Shown one piece after another: positions 9,228-17,133 of a DNA stretch of 35,969 nucleotides. The stretch lies in NCBI GenBank assembly GCA_945888525.1, contig CAMDAF010000026.1, positions 1-35,969 on the forward strand, read 5' to 3'. The notes beneath the pieces were generated by a model. The model was given only the letters and a program-made list of their open reading frames with translations, was not told the DNA's origin and ran no database searches. Source of the stretch: Chitinophaga pinensis (GTDB taxonomy: Bacteria; Bacteroidota; Bacteroidia; NS11-12g; UBA955). The stretch's first letter is position 1. The number at the start of each line of letters is the position of its first letter. The translations under genes were made by a program, and so were the position numbers.

Positions 9228-9297
9228 TAAGGATCGAAAGCAAAAGCAAGAAATGAATGAAACTCTTTGTAAAACACAAAGAGGGTTAAGATCCTTA
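9228..9297. repeat. Nested inverted repeats upstream of czcA
   Basis: An outer inverted repeat, TAAGGATC (9228-9235) and GATCCTTA (9290-9297), encloses a second hairpin, CTCTTTGT (9263-9270) and ACAAAGAG (9276-9283) with a 5-base loop. The structure fills most of the gap between the small upstream gene and czcA on the minus strand. It has no U-run, so it is not a standard terminator. It may be an RNA structure controlling czcA, a processing site or an operator. Confidence 0.5.
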
Positions 9298-9298
9298 T

Positions 9299-9676
9299 TT
9301 AACCCAACTGCGGAGGTTGCCAAATGGCACCCAAACTACTTGAAGTATAAAAAACCTCTTGGTAAGCAGCAGTTGTTATAGTCCCAGGGATTGATTTAAG
9401 GGGCGTAAACGAAGGGAAGTCGCATACCAATACCAATTGCAGCATATGCTGACAACCATGTGATTTAAAAGGCAATTCTTCGTGGGTCTGATCCGCTAAA
9501 TCCATGCCATCACTGTAGTGAATAAAAATAAAATCTGTAAACGACAGTGAATTGTCTAAAGATTTGTGGTGCATAAAATGTTGAACCAATATAGGCAGTT
9601 TCATCAATTGATGAAACTCTGTATTGCTGATTAACAATACAGACAAAAGGCATATAGAAACTATTTTTTTCAACAA
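9299..9676 (-). CDS. Small secreted protein of the metal-efflux operon, function unknown
   Basis: A protein of about 125 residues with an N-terminal hydrophobic signal (KKIVSICLLSVLLISNT). The mature region contains FHQLMKLPILVQHFMHHK, HYSDG, LPFKSHGCQH and the ending GAIWQPPQLG. Similar His-containing small proteins occur beside CzcA fusions in Bacteroidota, but no function is known. The cluster of His residues and one Cys make periplasmic metal binding possible, which is inference. The frame is open up to an ATG at 9748, but that stretch contains the act operon terminator and this gene's own promoter. A TTG at 9676 or 9673, just after the -7 box, is therefore the more likely start. It is the first gene of the operon with czcA, czcB and the CDF gene. 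Confidence 0.7.
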   Translation of the reverse strand: MLKKIVSICLLSVLLISNTEFHQLMKLPILVQHFMHHKSLDNSLSFTDFIFIHYSDGMDLADQTHEELPFKSHGCQHMLQLVLVCDFPSFTPLKSIPGTITTAAYQEVFYTSSSLGAIWQPPQLG

Positions 9677-9678
9677 TA

Positions 9679-9708
9679 CAAAGGTATAGCATAAAAACAA
9701 AAAAGCAA
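9679..9708 (-). promoter_or_regulatory. Promoter of the metal-efflux operon
   Basis: On the minus strand TTG (9708-9706), 19 bases, then TACCTTTG (9686-9679) is a full match to the Bacteroidota consensus TTG-N19-TAnnTTTG. The -33 TTG lies within the stem of the terminator of the upstream act operon. The likely start codons (TTG 9676 or 9673) are 2-5 bases downstream of the box, implying a leaderless message. No regulator gene for the operon is in the window. Confidence 0.75.
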
Positions 9709-9731
9709 ACTTTTCGAGGGTTTGCTTTTTT
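9699..9731 (-). terminator. Rho-independent terminator of the act operon
   Basis: A 12-base stem (AAAAAAGCAAAC at 9699-9710 and GTTTGCTTTTTT at 9720-9731) with a 9-base loop lies 20 bases after the actF stop codon. It has T-runs on both strands and so may act in both directions. It separates the act operon from the metal operon. Confidence 0.85.
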
Positions 9732-9750
9732 AGTTTATTTAATATCAATA

Positions 9751-11157
9751 TTATACACCAACGTCGTGGTGTGCACTTTCGTCAATGTATGGATGCTTAA
9801 CCGGAACTAAACCTTTTTTACTTAAAGCAGTAAGTACCCAGTAGATAAACAACCCAGCGAAAGCTAAAGCCATTCCTACTTCAAGGAAACCAATGCCAGC
9901 TTGTTTGTCGATGGTGCCTGGCATCAACATTAAGTATAAGTCATTCCAGTGACCGATAAGAATAACGATTGCAACAAAGGTTAAAATCTTAGGATTTCGT
10001 TTGTTGTTTCTAGTCATTAATACCAAGAAAGGAATTAAGAAGTTTAAAATTAGATTCAAGAAGAAATGCAATTTGAACGGAGACTCCCAACGTTTGTAAT
10101 AGTAAACGGTTTCTTCAGGAATGTTTGCATACCAAATTAAAATAAACTGAGCAAACCAGAGGTAAGTCCAGAATATAGAGAATGCGAACATAAATTTACC
10201 CAAATCATGTATGTGTTCATCGGTAACCAAATTCAAATAACCATTGCGTTTAAGGTATAGAACAAACAAGATAATAATAGCGATTGTACTAACCCAACCA
10301 GTGGCGAAATTATACAAAGAGAAGATGGTACTATACCAGTGCGCATCAACACTCATGTTAACTACCCAACTTAAGATAGACAAAGTAAAACCGAATACCA
10401 AAACAAAAGCAGCACCGAGACGGATAGATTTATTGAAGAAAGTTAAACCACCCTCAGCATCTTCTTTGTATGACAAACTTCTAAGTTTCATGCCGAACAA
10501 AATCCATGTTACAGGAATTGCGATTAGGAAACCAACAACTACTTTGCTGTTAAGGAACCATGATTTGCTGTCTAGTATCTTATCAAAACCAGCTTGGCCT
10601 TTGGTTAAATGCAATTTTTCGTATGCCAACCAATGGTAAATGTTTTCACCATCGATAAAGAAAACGGCAAGAATTACAATTGCTCCAATTGGCAAGAAGG
10701 TACTCATTGCTTGAGGAACCCTTAAAAGTACTGTAGCCCAACCAGCATTGGCAATGTATTGCAAGGCGAAGAAGAACAAGCCACAAACTGAAATTAAAAG
10801 AACAAAATATCCATTCAATAACAAGTTCATGAATACTCTGGTGGCAGCTGGTTTAGCATGCTCAGAAACAACAGGATACAATTGCTCATCAGCATGACCA
10901 ACGTCAACACCATTGATGTTTTGTCCAGGATATTCGTGGGCTGTTGCAGCATGCTCAGTTGCATGTTCTGCTCCGTGTTCCGCAACAGACGTTGCAACTA
11001 CCGGCGCTGCATGATGATGCTCTGTAACAGGTAAAGTAAAGATACCAATCACGGTAAAAAGAATACCGATTGCAAGTAAAGCTAAGCTCAAGGTTTTAGC
11101 TTTTCCTTTGAAAAGATAATTTTCTTGGTGGATATGGATTTCGTGTCCGTGGCTCAT
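9751..11157 (-). CDS. actF: Alternative Complex III subunit ActF (membrane, NrfD-like)
   Basis: This 468-residue integral membrane protein has about ten helices and is one of the two related NrfD/PsrC-type subunits of the quinol:cytochrome c oxidoreductase. It contributes to the membrane core. In solved complexes of this family quinol oxidation is assigned to the ActC side, with ActF as its partner. The first helix (LSLALLAIGILFTVIGIF) is followed by an extracytoplasmic His-rich linker at about residues 47-80 (HHHAAPV, AEHGAEHATEHAATAHE). That linker is unlike the rest of the protein and may be disordered or bind metal. It is the last gene of the act operon, 31 bases after actE, and is followed by a strong terminator. 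No cytochrome oxidase genes follow. Confidence 0.92.
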   Translation of the reverse strand: MSHGHEIHIHQENYLFKGKAKTLSLALLAIGILFTVIGIFTLPVTEHHHAAPVVATSVAEHGAEHATEHAATAHEYPGQNINGVDVGHADEQLYPVVSEHAKPAATRVFMNLLLNGYFVLLISVCGLFFFALQYIANAGWATVLLRVPQAMSTFLPIGAIVILAVFFIDGENIYHWLAYEKLHLTKGQAGFDKILDSKSWFLNSKVVVGFLIAIPVTWILFGMKLRSLSYKEDAEGGLTFFNKSIRLGAAFVLVFGFTLSILSWVVNMSVDAHWYSTIFSLYNFATGWVSTIAIIILFVLYLKRNGYLNLVTDEHIHDLGKFMFAFSIFWTYLWFAQFILIWYANIPEETVYYYKRWESPFKLHFFLNLILNFLIPFLVLMTRNNKRNPKILTFVAIVILIGHWNDLYLMLMPGTIDKQAGIGFLEVGMALAFAGLFIYWVLTALSKKGLVPVKHPYIDESAHHDVGV

Positions 11158-11188
11158 TTTGTTGTGAATTATTTTTAAGGTTCTTACT

Positions 11189-11884
11189 TTACGGTTTCAT
11201 TTTTTTAATAGACTTACTGCTATCAATTACAGCAGCAGTTGTTGCAGTTTCAACAACACCAATGGCTTTAATGACAGGTAAATTACCTAGGCTATCCATC
11301 ATACTTAAACGTTTAACATAGGTTGCAACACTCCATCTTTCTTTGGGCGTTAATGCATAGGCATAACTACCCATATTGTTTTTACCGTAGGTTAAAGTGT
11401 GGTATATTTTACCAATAGGCAATTCTTTTATGTATTTATCTTGGTAGTTGGGCCATGATGGCTTTAATGCAGCTTGTTTTGTTGAAACAGGCCCGTCGTT
11501 TCCGCCCATCATTCCATGGCATACTGAACAATAAATACCGAACAATCTTTCACCTTCTAATTGGTCTTTTTCAGACAAACTAATCTTCATACTCAAACCA
11601 GCACCTGCAGCTTCGTAGCCATCTGGTGTGTTGTCGTATGCATATTGGTAATCAAGTTGGCCTATGGCTACAGAACCTTTAACGGGCTCTCTCATACTCA
11701 TAAAATAAGGATTATATCTGTATTTGTTGGTGTCAGAATATTGTGTCATTGGCTCATACCCTTTTGAATAATACATGTCTGGGGCATATTCAATACCTGG
11801 GTCATTTTCACCTGCTTTCCACCCGCAAGAAGAGAGGGAGATGACAGAGATAATACTTAGGATGATATTAATTGGTTTCTTCAT
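11189..11884 (-). CDS. actE: Alternative Complex III subunit ActE (monohaem cytochrome c lipoprotein)
   Basis: A periplasmic monohaem cytochrome c of 231 residues. Starting from the ATG at 11884, the N-terminus is a lipoprotein signal with lipobox LSSC, so Cys20 should be lipidated, as expected for this subunit. The haem-binding motif CSVCH is at about residues 119-123, and NNMGSYAYALTP lies where the distal Met is expected. The start at 11884 is preceded by AAGGATC, a fair ribosome site. The frame is open further upstream to 11923, but that would overlap actD and place extra residues before the signal peptide. It passes electrons from ActB/ActA to soluble or oxidase-bound cytochrome c. It lies 16 bases after actD. 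Confidence 0.92.
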   Translation of the reverse strand: MKKPINIILSIISVISLSSCGWKAGENDPGIEYAPDMYYSKGYEPMTQYSDTNKYRYNPYFMSMREPVKGSVAIGQLDYQYAYDNTPDGYEAAGAGLSMKISLSEKDQLEGERLFGIYCSVCHGMMGGNDGPVSTKQAALKPSWPNYQDKYIKELPIGKIYHTLTYGKNNMGSYAYALTPKERWSVATYVKRLSMMDSLGNLPVIKAIGVVETATTAAVIDSSKSIKKMKP

Positions 11885-11900
11885 TGTGATCCTTGATTGA

Positions 11901-12491
11901 TTAATTTGCACTTTTGATTTCAACTTCCGTGAAATCTTCGTATCCGTTATTGGTTCTTTCTTTTACTAATACAGCACCACCGCTAAATAGCATGTTGCTT
12001 AATTCATTTTTGTCAACAGCGTTGTTGTCGGTTGCAATTGCAATAACCATTCTGTCGTCAGTTTGTCTAAAATCAATGCGTTCGCTTGGCATTTTACCGT
12101 GCAGCATTTTACTTCTAGTAAAGAACAATATTGCAAGGCCAAATGCGGTGAACAAAACAGTAGTTTCGAACAATACCGGCACATAACTCACCCCAATGGT
12201 TGGTTTGTTGCCAATAATCATAGGCCAATCAAAGTGCATGGTGTAAGATTCCAAAGCAGCTGCGGTTAAAAAACCTAGGCAACCACATATAAAAGCGCCA
12301 ATTGGCAAAAGAGAACGCTTCAATCCCATTGCTTTATCAATTCCGTGCATAGGAAATGGTGTATAGCAATCGATGATTTGCGCACCTTTTTGGTGAACTT
12401 TAGAAACCGTATCTAAAAACTTATCAGGGTTTTCAAATATCCCGAACATTACGGTTTTGTTTTTATCTAAAAATAATTTACTGTCTATCAT
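11901..12491 (-). CDS. actD: Alternative Complex III subunit ActD (DUF3341)
   Basis: A 196-residue DUF3341 protein. The N-terminal soluble domain (MFGIFENPDKFLDTVSKV, then CYTPFPMHGID) is followed by two transmembrane helices at about residues 60-85 and 105-125 and a C-terminal tail that returns to the cytoplasm (DDRMVIAIATD). ActD has no cofactor; in the family it is a structural subunit packing against ActC and ActF. It starts 21 bases after the actC stop and ends 16 bases before actE. Nothing is missing compared with its homologues. Confidence 0.92.
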   Translation of the reverse strand: MIDSKLFLDKNKTVMFGIFENPDKFLDTVSKVHQKGAQIIDCYTPFPMHGIDKAMGLKRSLLPIGAFICGCLGFLTAAALESYTMHFDWPMIIGNKPTIGVSYVPVLFETTVLFTAFGLAILFFTRSKMLHGKMPSERIDFRQTDDRMVIAIATDNNAVDKNELSNMLFSGGAVLVKERTNNGYEDFTEVEIKSAN

Positions 12492-12512
12492 GTATGTACT
12501 AATTAAGAAAGA

Positions 12513-13865
12513 TTATTCTCTATTTTTCAATATGCCTTTTACTTCTGCGATATTAATTACCGGTAAGAACTTGCTGAACAAGAAGAAACAAGTAAAGAAC
12601 AATCCAAATGAACCTAAGAAGATTCCGATTTCAACCAAAGTTGGTGAATACATCACCCAACCTGAAGGCAAATATTCTCTATGTAGAGAGGTTACGATAA
12701 TAACGAAACGCTCGAACCACATACCAACGTTTACAACGATTGACAACATAAAAATGAACCAAGGTGTTGTGCGGGCCCACTTAAACCAGAAGACTTGAGG
12801 GGCAACTAGGTTACATGTCATCATACTCCAATATGCCCACCAATAAGGTCCAGTCGCTCTGTTGATGAAAGCATATTGCTCGTATTCAACGCCTGAATAA
12901 GCCGCTACGAAGAACTCTGTAATGTAGGCTAAACCAACCATAGTACCGGTTAACATTACAACTTTACACATGGCTTCTAAGTGGCCAATGGTAATGTAAT
13001 CTTGGTAGTTCATTACCTTTCTGGCGATAACCAATAAAGTTAACACCATACCGAAACCAGAGAAAATTGCACCTGCCACGAAATATGGAGGGAAAATTGT
13101 TGTGTGCCATCCAGGAACAACTGAAGTTGCAAAGTCCATAGATACAATTGTATGAACCGATAATACCAACGGAGTAGAAATACCAGCAAGTATTAAAGAA
13201 ACCACTTCATATCTGTTCCAAGTTCTAACAGAACCTGTCCAACCCATTGAGAAGAAATTATACCAAAATTTTCTACCTGCTGTTGTAGCTCTATCTCTCA
13301 CTGTTGCGATATCTGGAATTAATCCAAGGTACCAGAATACCAATGAAACTGAGAAGTAAGTAGAAATCGCGAATACGTCCCATAACAATGGTGAGTGGAA
13401 GTTAACCCATAATGAACCAAAGGCATTTGGCAATGGGAATACCCAGTAACCTCCAACCCAAATACGACCCATGTGGAATAAAGGAAAAATAGCCGCACAC
13501 ATTACCGCGAAAATAGTCATCGCTTCAGCAGAACGGTTGATTGACATTCTCCATTTTTGTCTGAACAACAACAAGATCGCAGAGATCAAAGTACCAGCAT
13601 GACCAATACCAACCCAGAATACGAAATTGGTGATATCCCAACCCCATTGAACGGTTTTGTTTAGTCCCCAAGTACCGATACCCACATAAAGCGTGATGCC
13701 CAATGTTAGTAACAACAAGCCAAGGAAAATGGCTGAAATGGTAAATCCAACTTTCCAAGAAACCGACGGTTTGTTTTCGATTGGACGACAAATTTCTAAT
13801 GTAACATCATGTAGGTTCTTATCGCCTGTTACAAGGTTTGGTCTTATGATTGAATCGTGAATCAT
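12513..13865 (-). CDS. actC: Alternative Complex III subunit ActC (NrfD/PsrC-like quinol-binding membrane protein)
   Basis: A 450-residue polytopic membrane protein of the NrfD family with about ten helices, for example [20 protein letters not shown] and [18 protein letters not shown]. The family's quinol site is on the periplasmic face next to the iron-sulfur domain of ActB, so this is the likely site of menaquinol oxidation. The helix signatures HAGTLISA and FPLFHMGR, and the loop with [12 protein letters not shown], are typical. It lies 16 bases after actB. The length is normal and no frameshift is seen. Confidence 0.93.
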   Translation of the reverse strand: MIHDSIIRPNLVTGDKNLHDVTLEICRPIENKPSVSWKVGFTISAIFLGLLLLTLGITLYVGIGTWGLNKTVQWGWDITNFVFWVGIGHAGTLISAILLLFRQKWRMSINRSAEAMTIFAVMCAAIFPLFHMGRIWVGGYWVFPLPNAFGSLWVNFHSPLLWDVFAISTYFSVSLVFWYLGLIPDIATVRDRATTAGRKFWYNFFSMGWTGSVRTWNRYEVVSLILAGISTPLVLSVHTIVSMDFATSVVPGWHTTIFPPYFVAGAIFSGFGMVLTLLVIARKVMNYQDYITIGHLEAMCKVVMLTGTMVGLAYITEFFVAAYSGVEYEQYAFINRATGPYWWAYWSMMTCNLVAPQVFWFKWARTTPWFIFMLSIVVNVGMWFERFVIIVTSLHREYLPSGWVMYSPTLVEIGIFLGSFGLFFTCFFLFSKFLPVINIAEVKGILKNRE

Positions 13866-13881
13866 TTTTTATGGCTTAATA

Positions 13882-16800
13882 TTATGCTTGTTTTTCTGTA
13901 TCTCTAACTTTCACTAGGTATTTAACCGCAGTCATGGTATTTAATTCCTCAAGAACTCTGTATGAACGTTCGTTCTTAAACAATTTACGTACTTCGCTGT
14001 TCTCGTCGTTTACATCACCAAACACAATTGCGTTTGCTGGGCAAGAACGTTGACATGCTGTTTTAATTTCGCCGTCAGCCAAGGTGCGTTTTTCGCGTTT
14101 TGCTTTGGTTTTTGCACCTTGTATGCTTTGAACACACATGCTGCATTTTTCCATAACACCCCTTGTTCTAACCGTTACATCAGGATTGATAACCATTTTG
14201 CCCAAATCGTTGTTGAAATGGAAGTCAAAACGGTCGTTGTCGTTGTATCTAAACCAATTGAAACGTCTTACTTTGTATGGACAGTTGTTTGCACAATATT
14301 TAGTACCGATACAACGGTTGTAAGTCATTTGGTTTAAACCCTCAGAACTGTGGGTAGTTGCCAATACTGGACAAACTGTTTCGCATGGTGCTTGACCACA
14401 ATGTTGACACATCATTGGTTGGTGAACCACTTTTACATTTTCCCAATAGGTATATTCTGCGCCTTTCTTAGCTGATTCTAATTTATCCAATGCAGCTAAT
14501 CCAGTTTCTTTGGTTACATTTTTACCTTCAAAATCTCTCGATAAGAACAATTCTTTGGTATAATCTGTATTGTTTACATTTTCAAAAGTAAAATAGCGGT
14601 CGATACGCATCCAGTGCATTTCTCTTCTTCTTCTAACCTCAGCTCTACCAACAACAGGAACGTTGTTTTCAATGCTGCAACTTACTACGCATGATCCGCA
14701 ACCAGTACAAGCATTTAAGTCGATGGCCATAGCCCAGTGGTGATTTGGCGCGCCATCTTTCTTATAGTCTTTGGTTTCCCATAGAGTATATAAATGTGGA
14801 GCAGCAGCATCATTACCAGCTTTTGGATTGGTTTTGATTTCACCTAAGGTTGTCTCTCTAACAATATCTCTACCCTCAATTGAGTGGTGGGTTTGTGTTT
14901 GAGCCAATTCGTATGCACCAGCGATTTTTTCAATTTTAACGCCATTGGTAACTGTGCTGTATGTTCCGTTTTGTAAGGTTAAGAATGGGTATGCATTTTT
15001 ACCGATTGCATCGAATACACCTTTTTCTCCAACCTTTCCTTGACGGCCATAACCAACAGCAACTCCTATGGTTCCATTGCTTTGGCCCGGTTGAACAAAT
15101 ACTGGCATACCTTTCATAGATATTGCTCCTAATGTAATGTTTACCATGTCACCGTTTTTTATGTCTTTACTTTCAGCCAATGCTTTAGGTAAAGAAATAT
15201 AGTTGTCCCAAGTTACTTTACTCATTGGATCCGGAGTTTCTTGTAACCATGGGTTATTGCTTAGACTACCATCTTTAACCGAGATATTTTGATATAGTAC
15301 TAAGTCAATTTCTTCTTTTTTCCCTACTGTTTTTTCTAAATCTGCAACTAAAGAGTTCAATGCGATAGCAAAGGCTGGAACGCTTGAAGGTTTCTTCTTA
15401 TATTTATCAAAATTACCACCATCATGCAAAGCTGTGTTGAATGCTTCATCAGAAGCATCTTCTAATATAGCAGCCCATTTAGACTTGATGTACATGTAAT
15501 AAACTGAAGCAGATAGTTTTTGGCTATAAATACCTTTATGTTCAAAAGGATCGTTGGCAGGCTTAGCCGCTAAACCAGCCCAGGTCAACAATGAAGTTTG
15601 TGCTTGACGGGTATCAAATACTTCTGAAATGGTAGGTTGTGTTAATTGGAATAAACCAGCTTTAGGCTCAGCATCATTCCAAGACTCTAGATAATGGTTA
15701 TCTGGAGCAATGTATTGGCAATGCATTGCTGTTTCGTCTGCTGTACCAGCAAATGAAACTGACAATTTAGCCTTTTTCAAACCTGCGCTAATTTTCTCCG
15801 ATAAAGGAGAAGTATAAACAGGATTAGAATTCATGAAAATAACGCCTTGGTATACACCAGAGTTCAATTCATTAGAGAATTGAATGAAGTCAGCGTCAAA
15901 GCCTTTATATTGGTTAGAATGGTTTTCTAAATCGATGGTCGTTCCATAGTTGTTTAACAAAAGGTTGATACCATTAACCACTGATTGAATTTTAGGGTCG
16001 TTAGAACCTGAAATAACCATAGAAGCACCTTTTTCTTTCCAAAGTGATTCAGCTGTTTGTTTGATCGCACCGCCGGCCAATTCACCTGTCTTAGTCATTG
16101 GCAATTGAGCCACACCCGCTAAGGTTGCAAGGTTATTGTACAATGCGACAATGTAAACAGCTTCTTGAGAAGTTTTCATTGGGAAACGGTAATCTGCATT
16201 GGTACCGGTTAATGAAAGATTGCTTTCAAAAATGATGGTTTTTAATACTTTTCCGTCAGCGCTAATTCCGTCAACTTTTCTCTTAGCAGACCAAGCCTTG
16301 GTATATTCAACTGGAGAAATCCAAGTGCCTAAGAAATCAGCACCGAAACTTACAACCACATTGGCTTTATCAAAATTGTATGATGGTATAAATCCTTTAT
16401 CATCACCGAATGAAGCTTTATTAGCCATTAAAATACCGCTGTATCCCATTGCATCATAAGTGATGTGGGTGGTGTTGGTGTATTTGGTTTTGAAATCATT
16501 GATTACCGCTAAAGTAGAAGGCGAGTGAATGGTGCCAGAAACGATGGCCACTTTACCACCTGCAATTTGAATTGCATTTAGTTGAGCCGTTACGGCTGTA
16601 TCCAAAGAAGCCCAATCGGTGCTTTCTAAATTTGAACCATTAACTTTTTTAGGACCATCAAGTCTTTCGGTATCGTATAAACTCAAAATTGACGCTTGAC
16701 CAGTAGCACACAAACCGCCACCTGAAATAGGTGAGTTAACATTACCATCCACTTTAATTGGACGGCCTTCACGGGTTTTAACTGTTACACCACATGCAGA

Positions 16801-17106
16801 TGAACAAGCACCGCAGGTTGAATTGTAATAGTTTGCTACGCCAGGGGTAATTTCTTCCGGTTTAACTAAATAAGGAACAATGTTTCTTACAGGCGCCTTG
16901 TTACAAGCTGCTAAAGAGACAGCAGCAACGCTGAATCCGAAAAATTTCAGAAAATCTCTTCTGTTTGAATTTAGTCCTAAATCATTTTCACTGAAAACTT
17001 CATCTAGAGGCAATGCTTCATTGAACTCGTTTTTTTGAGAAGCAAGGAATTCCTTGGATCTTAAAAGTTCCTCTTCGCCTTTCCAGTATAATTGTTTTTT
17101 TGCCAT
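13882..17106 (-). CDS. actB: Alternative Complex III subunit ActB (molybdopterin-oxidoreductase-like plus iron-sulfur domains)
   Basis: A 1074-residue periplasmic subunit that carries electrons from quinol to the haems. It has a Tat signal, NRRDFLKFFG at about residues 48-57, followed by LAAC (Cys68), a lipobox that should anchor it. The large N-terminal half has the fold of molybdopterin oxidoreductases; in the family it is reported to lack molybdenum. Four cysteines resembling the N-terminal cluster motif of active enzymes remain (CGACSSAC at 98-105 and Cys133). The C-terminal part has ferredoxin-type motifs: CTGCGSC near 797, CQHCGQAPCETVCP near 895, CIGTKYCANNCP near 935, CSMC near 990 and CQRSCP near 1022, enough for the four clusters of ActB. 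It starts 27 bases after actA. Confidence 0.95.
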   Translation of the reverse strand: MAKKQLYWKGEEELLRSKEFLASQKNEFNEALPLDEVFSENDLGLNSNRRDFLKFFGFSVAAVSLAACNKAPVRNIVPYLVKPEEITPGVANYYNSTCGACSSACGVTVKTREGRPIKVDGNVNSPISGGGLCATGQASILSLYDTERLDGPKKVNGSNLESTDWASLDTAVTAQLNAIQIAGGKVAIVSGTIHSPSTLAVINDFKTKYTNTTHITYDAMGYSGILMANKASFGDDKGFIPSYNFDKANVVVSFGADFLGTWISPVEYTKAWSAKRKVDGISADGKVLKTIIFESNLSLTGTNADYRFPMKTSQEAVYIVALYNNLATLAGVAQLPMTKTGELAGGAIKQTAESLWKEKGASMVISGSNDPKIQSVVNGINLLLNNYGTTIDLENHSNQYKGFDADFIQFSNELNSGVYQGVIFMNSNPVYTSPLSEKISAGLKKAKLSVSFAGTADETAMHCQYIAPDNHYLESWNDAEPKAGLFQLTQPTISEVFDTRQAQTSLLTWAGLAAKPANDPFEHKGIYSQKLSASVYYMYIKSKWAAILEDASDEAFNTALHDGGNFDKYKKKPSSVPAFAIALNSLVADLEKTVGKKEEIDLVLYQNISVKDGSLSNNPWLQETPDPMSKVTWDNYISLPKALAESKDIKNGDMVNITLGAISMKGMPVFVQPGQSNGTIGVAVGYGRQGKVGEKGVFDAIGKNAYPFLTLQNGTYSTVTNGVKIEKIAGAYELAQTQTHHSIEGRDIVRETTLGEIKTNPKAGNDAAAPHLYTLWETKDYKKDGAPNHHWAMAIDLNACTGCGSCVVSCSIENNVPVVGRAEVRRRREMHWMRIDRYFTFENVNNTDYTKELFLSRDFEGKNVTKETGLAALDKLESAKKGAEYTYWENVKVVHQPMMCQHCGQAPCETVCPVLATTHSSEGLNQMTYNRCIGTKYCANNCPYKVRRFNWFRYNDNDRFDFHFNNDLGKMVINPDVTVRTRGVMEKCSMCVQSIQGAKTKAKREKRTLADGEIKTACQRSCPANAIVFGDVNDENSEVRKLFKNERSYRVLEELNTMTAVKYLVKVRDTEKQA

Positions 17107-17133
17107 TGTTATGTTAGCCTTTATATTGTTGTA

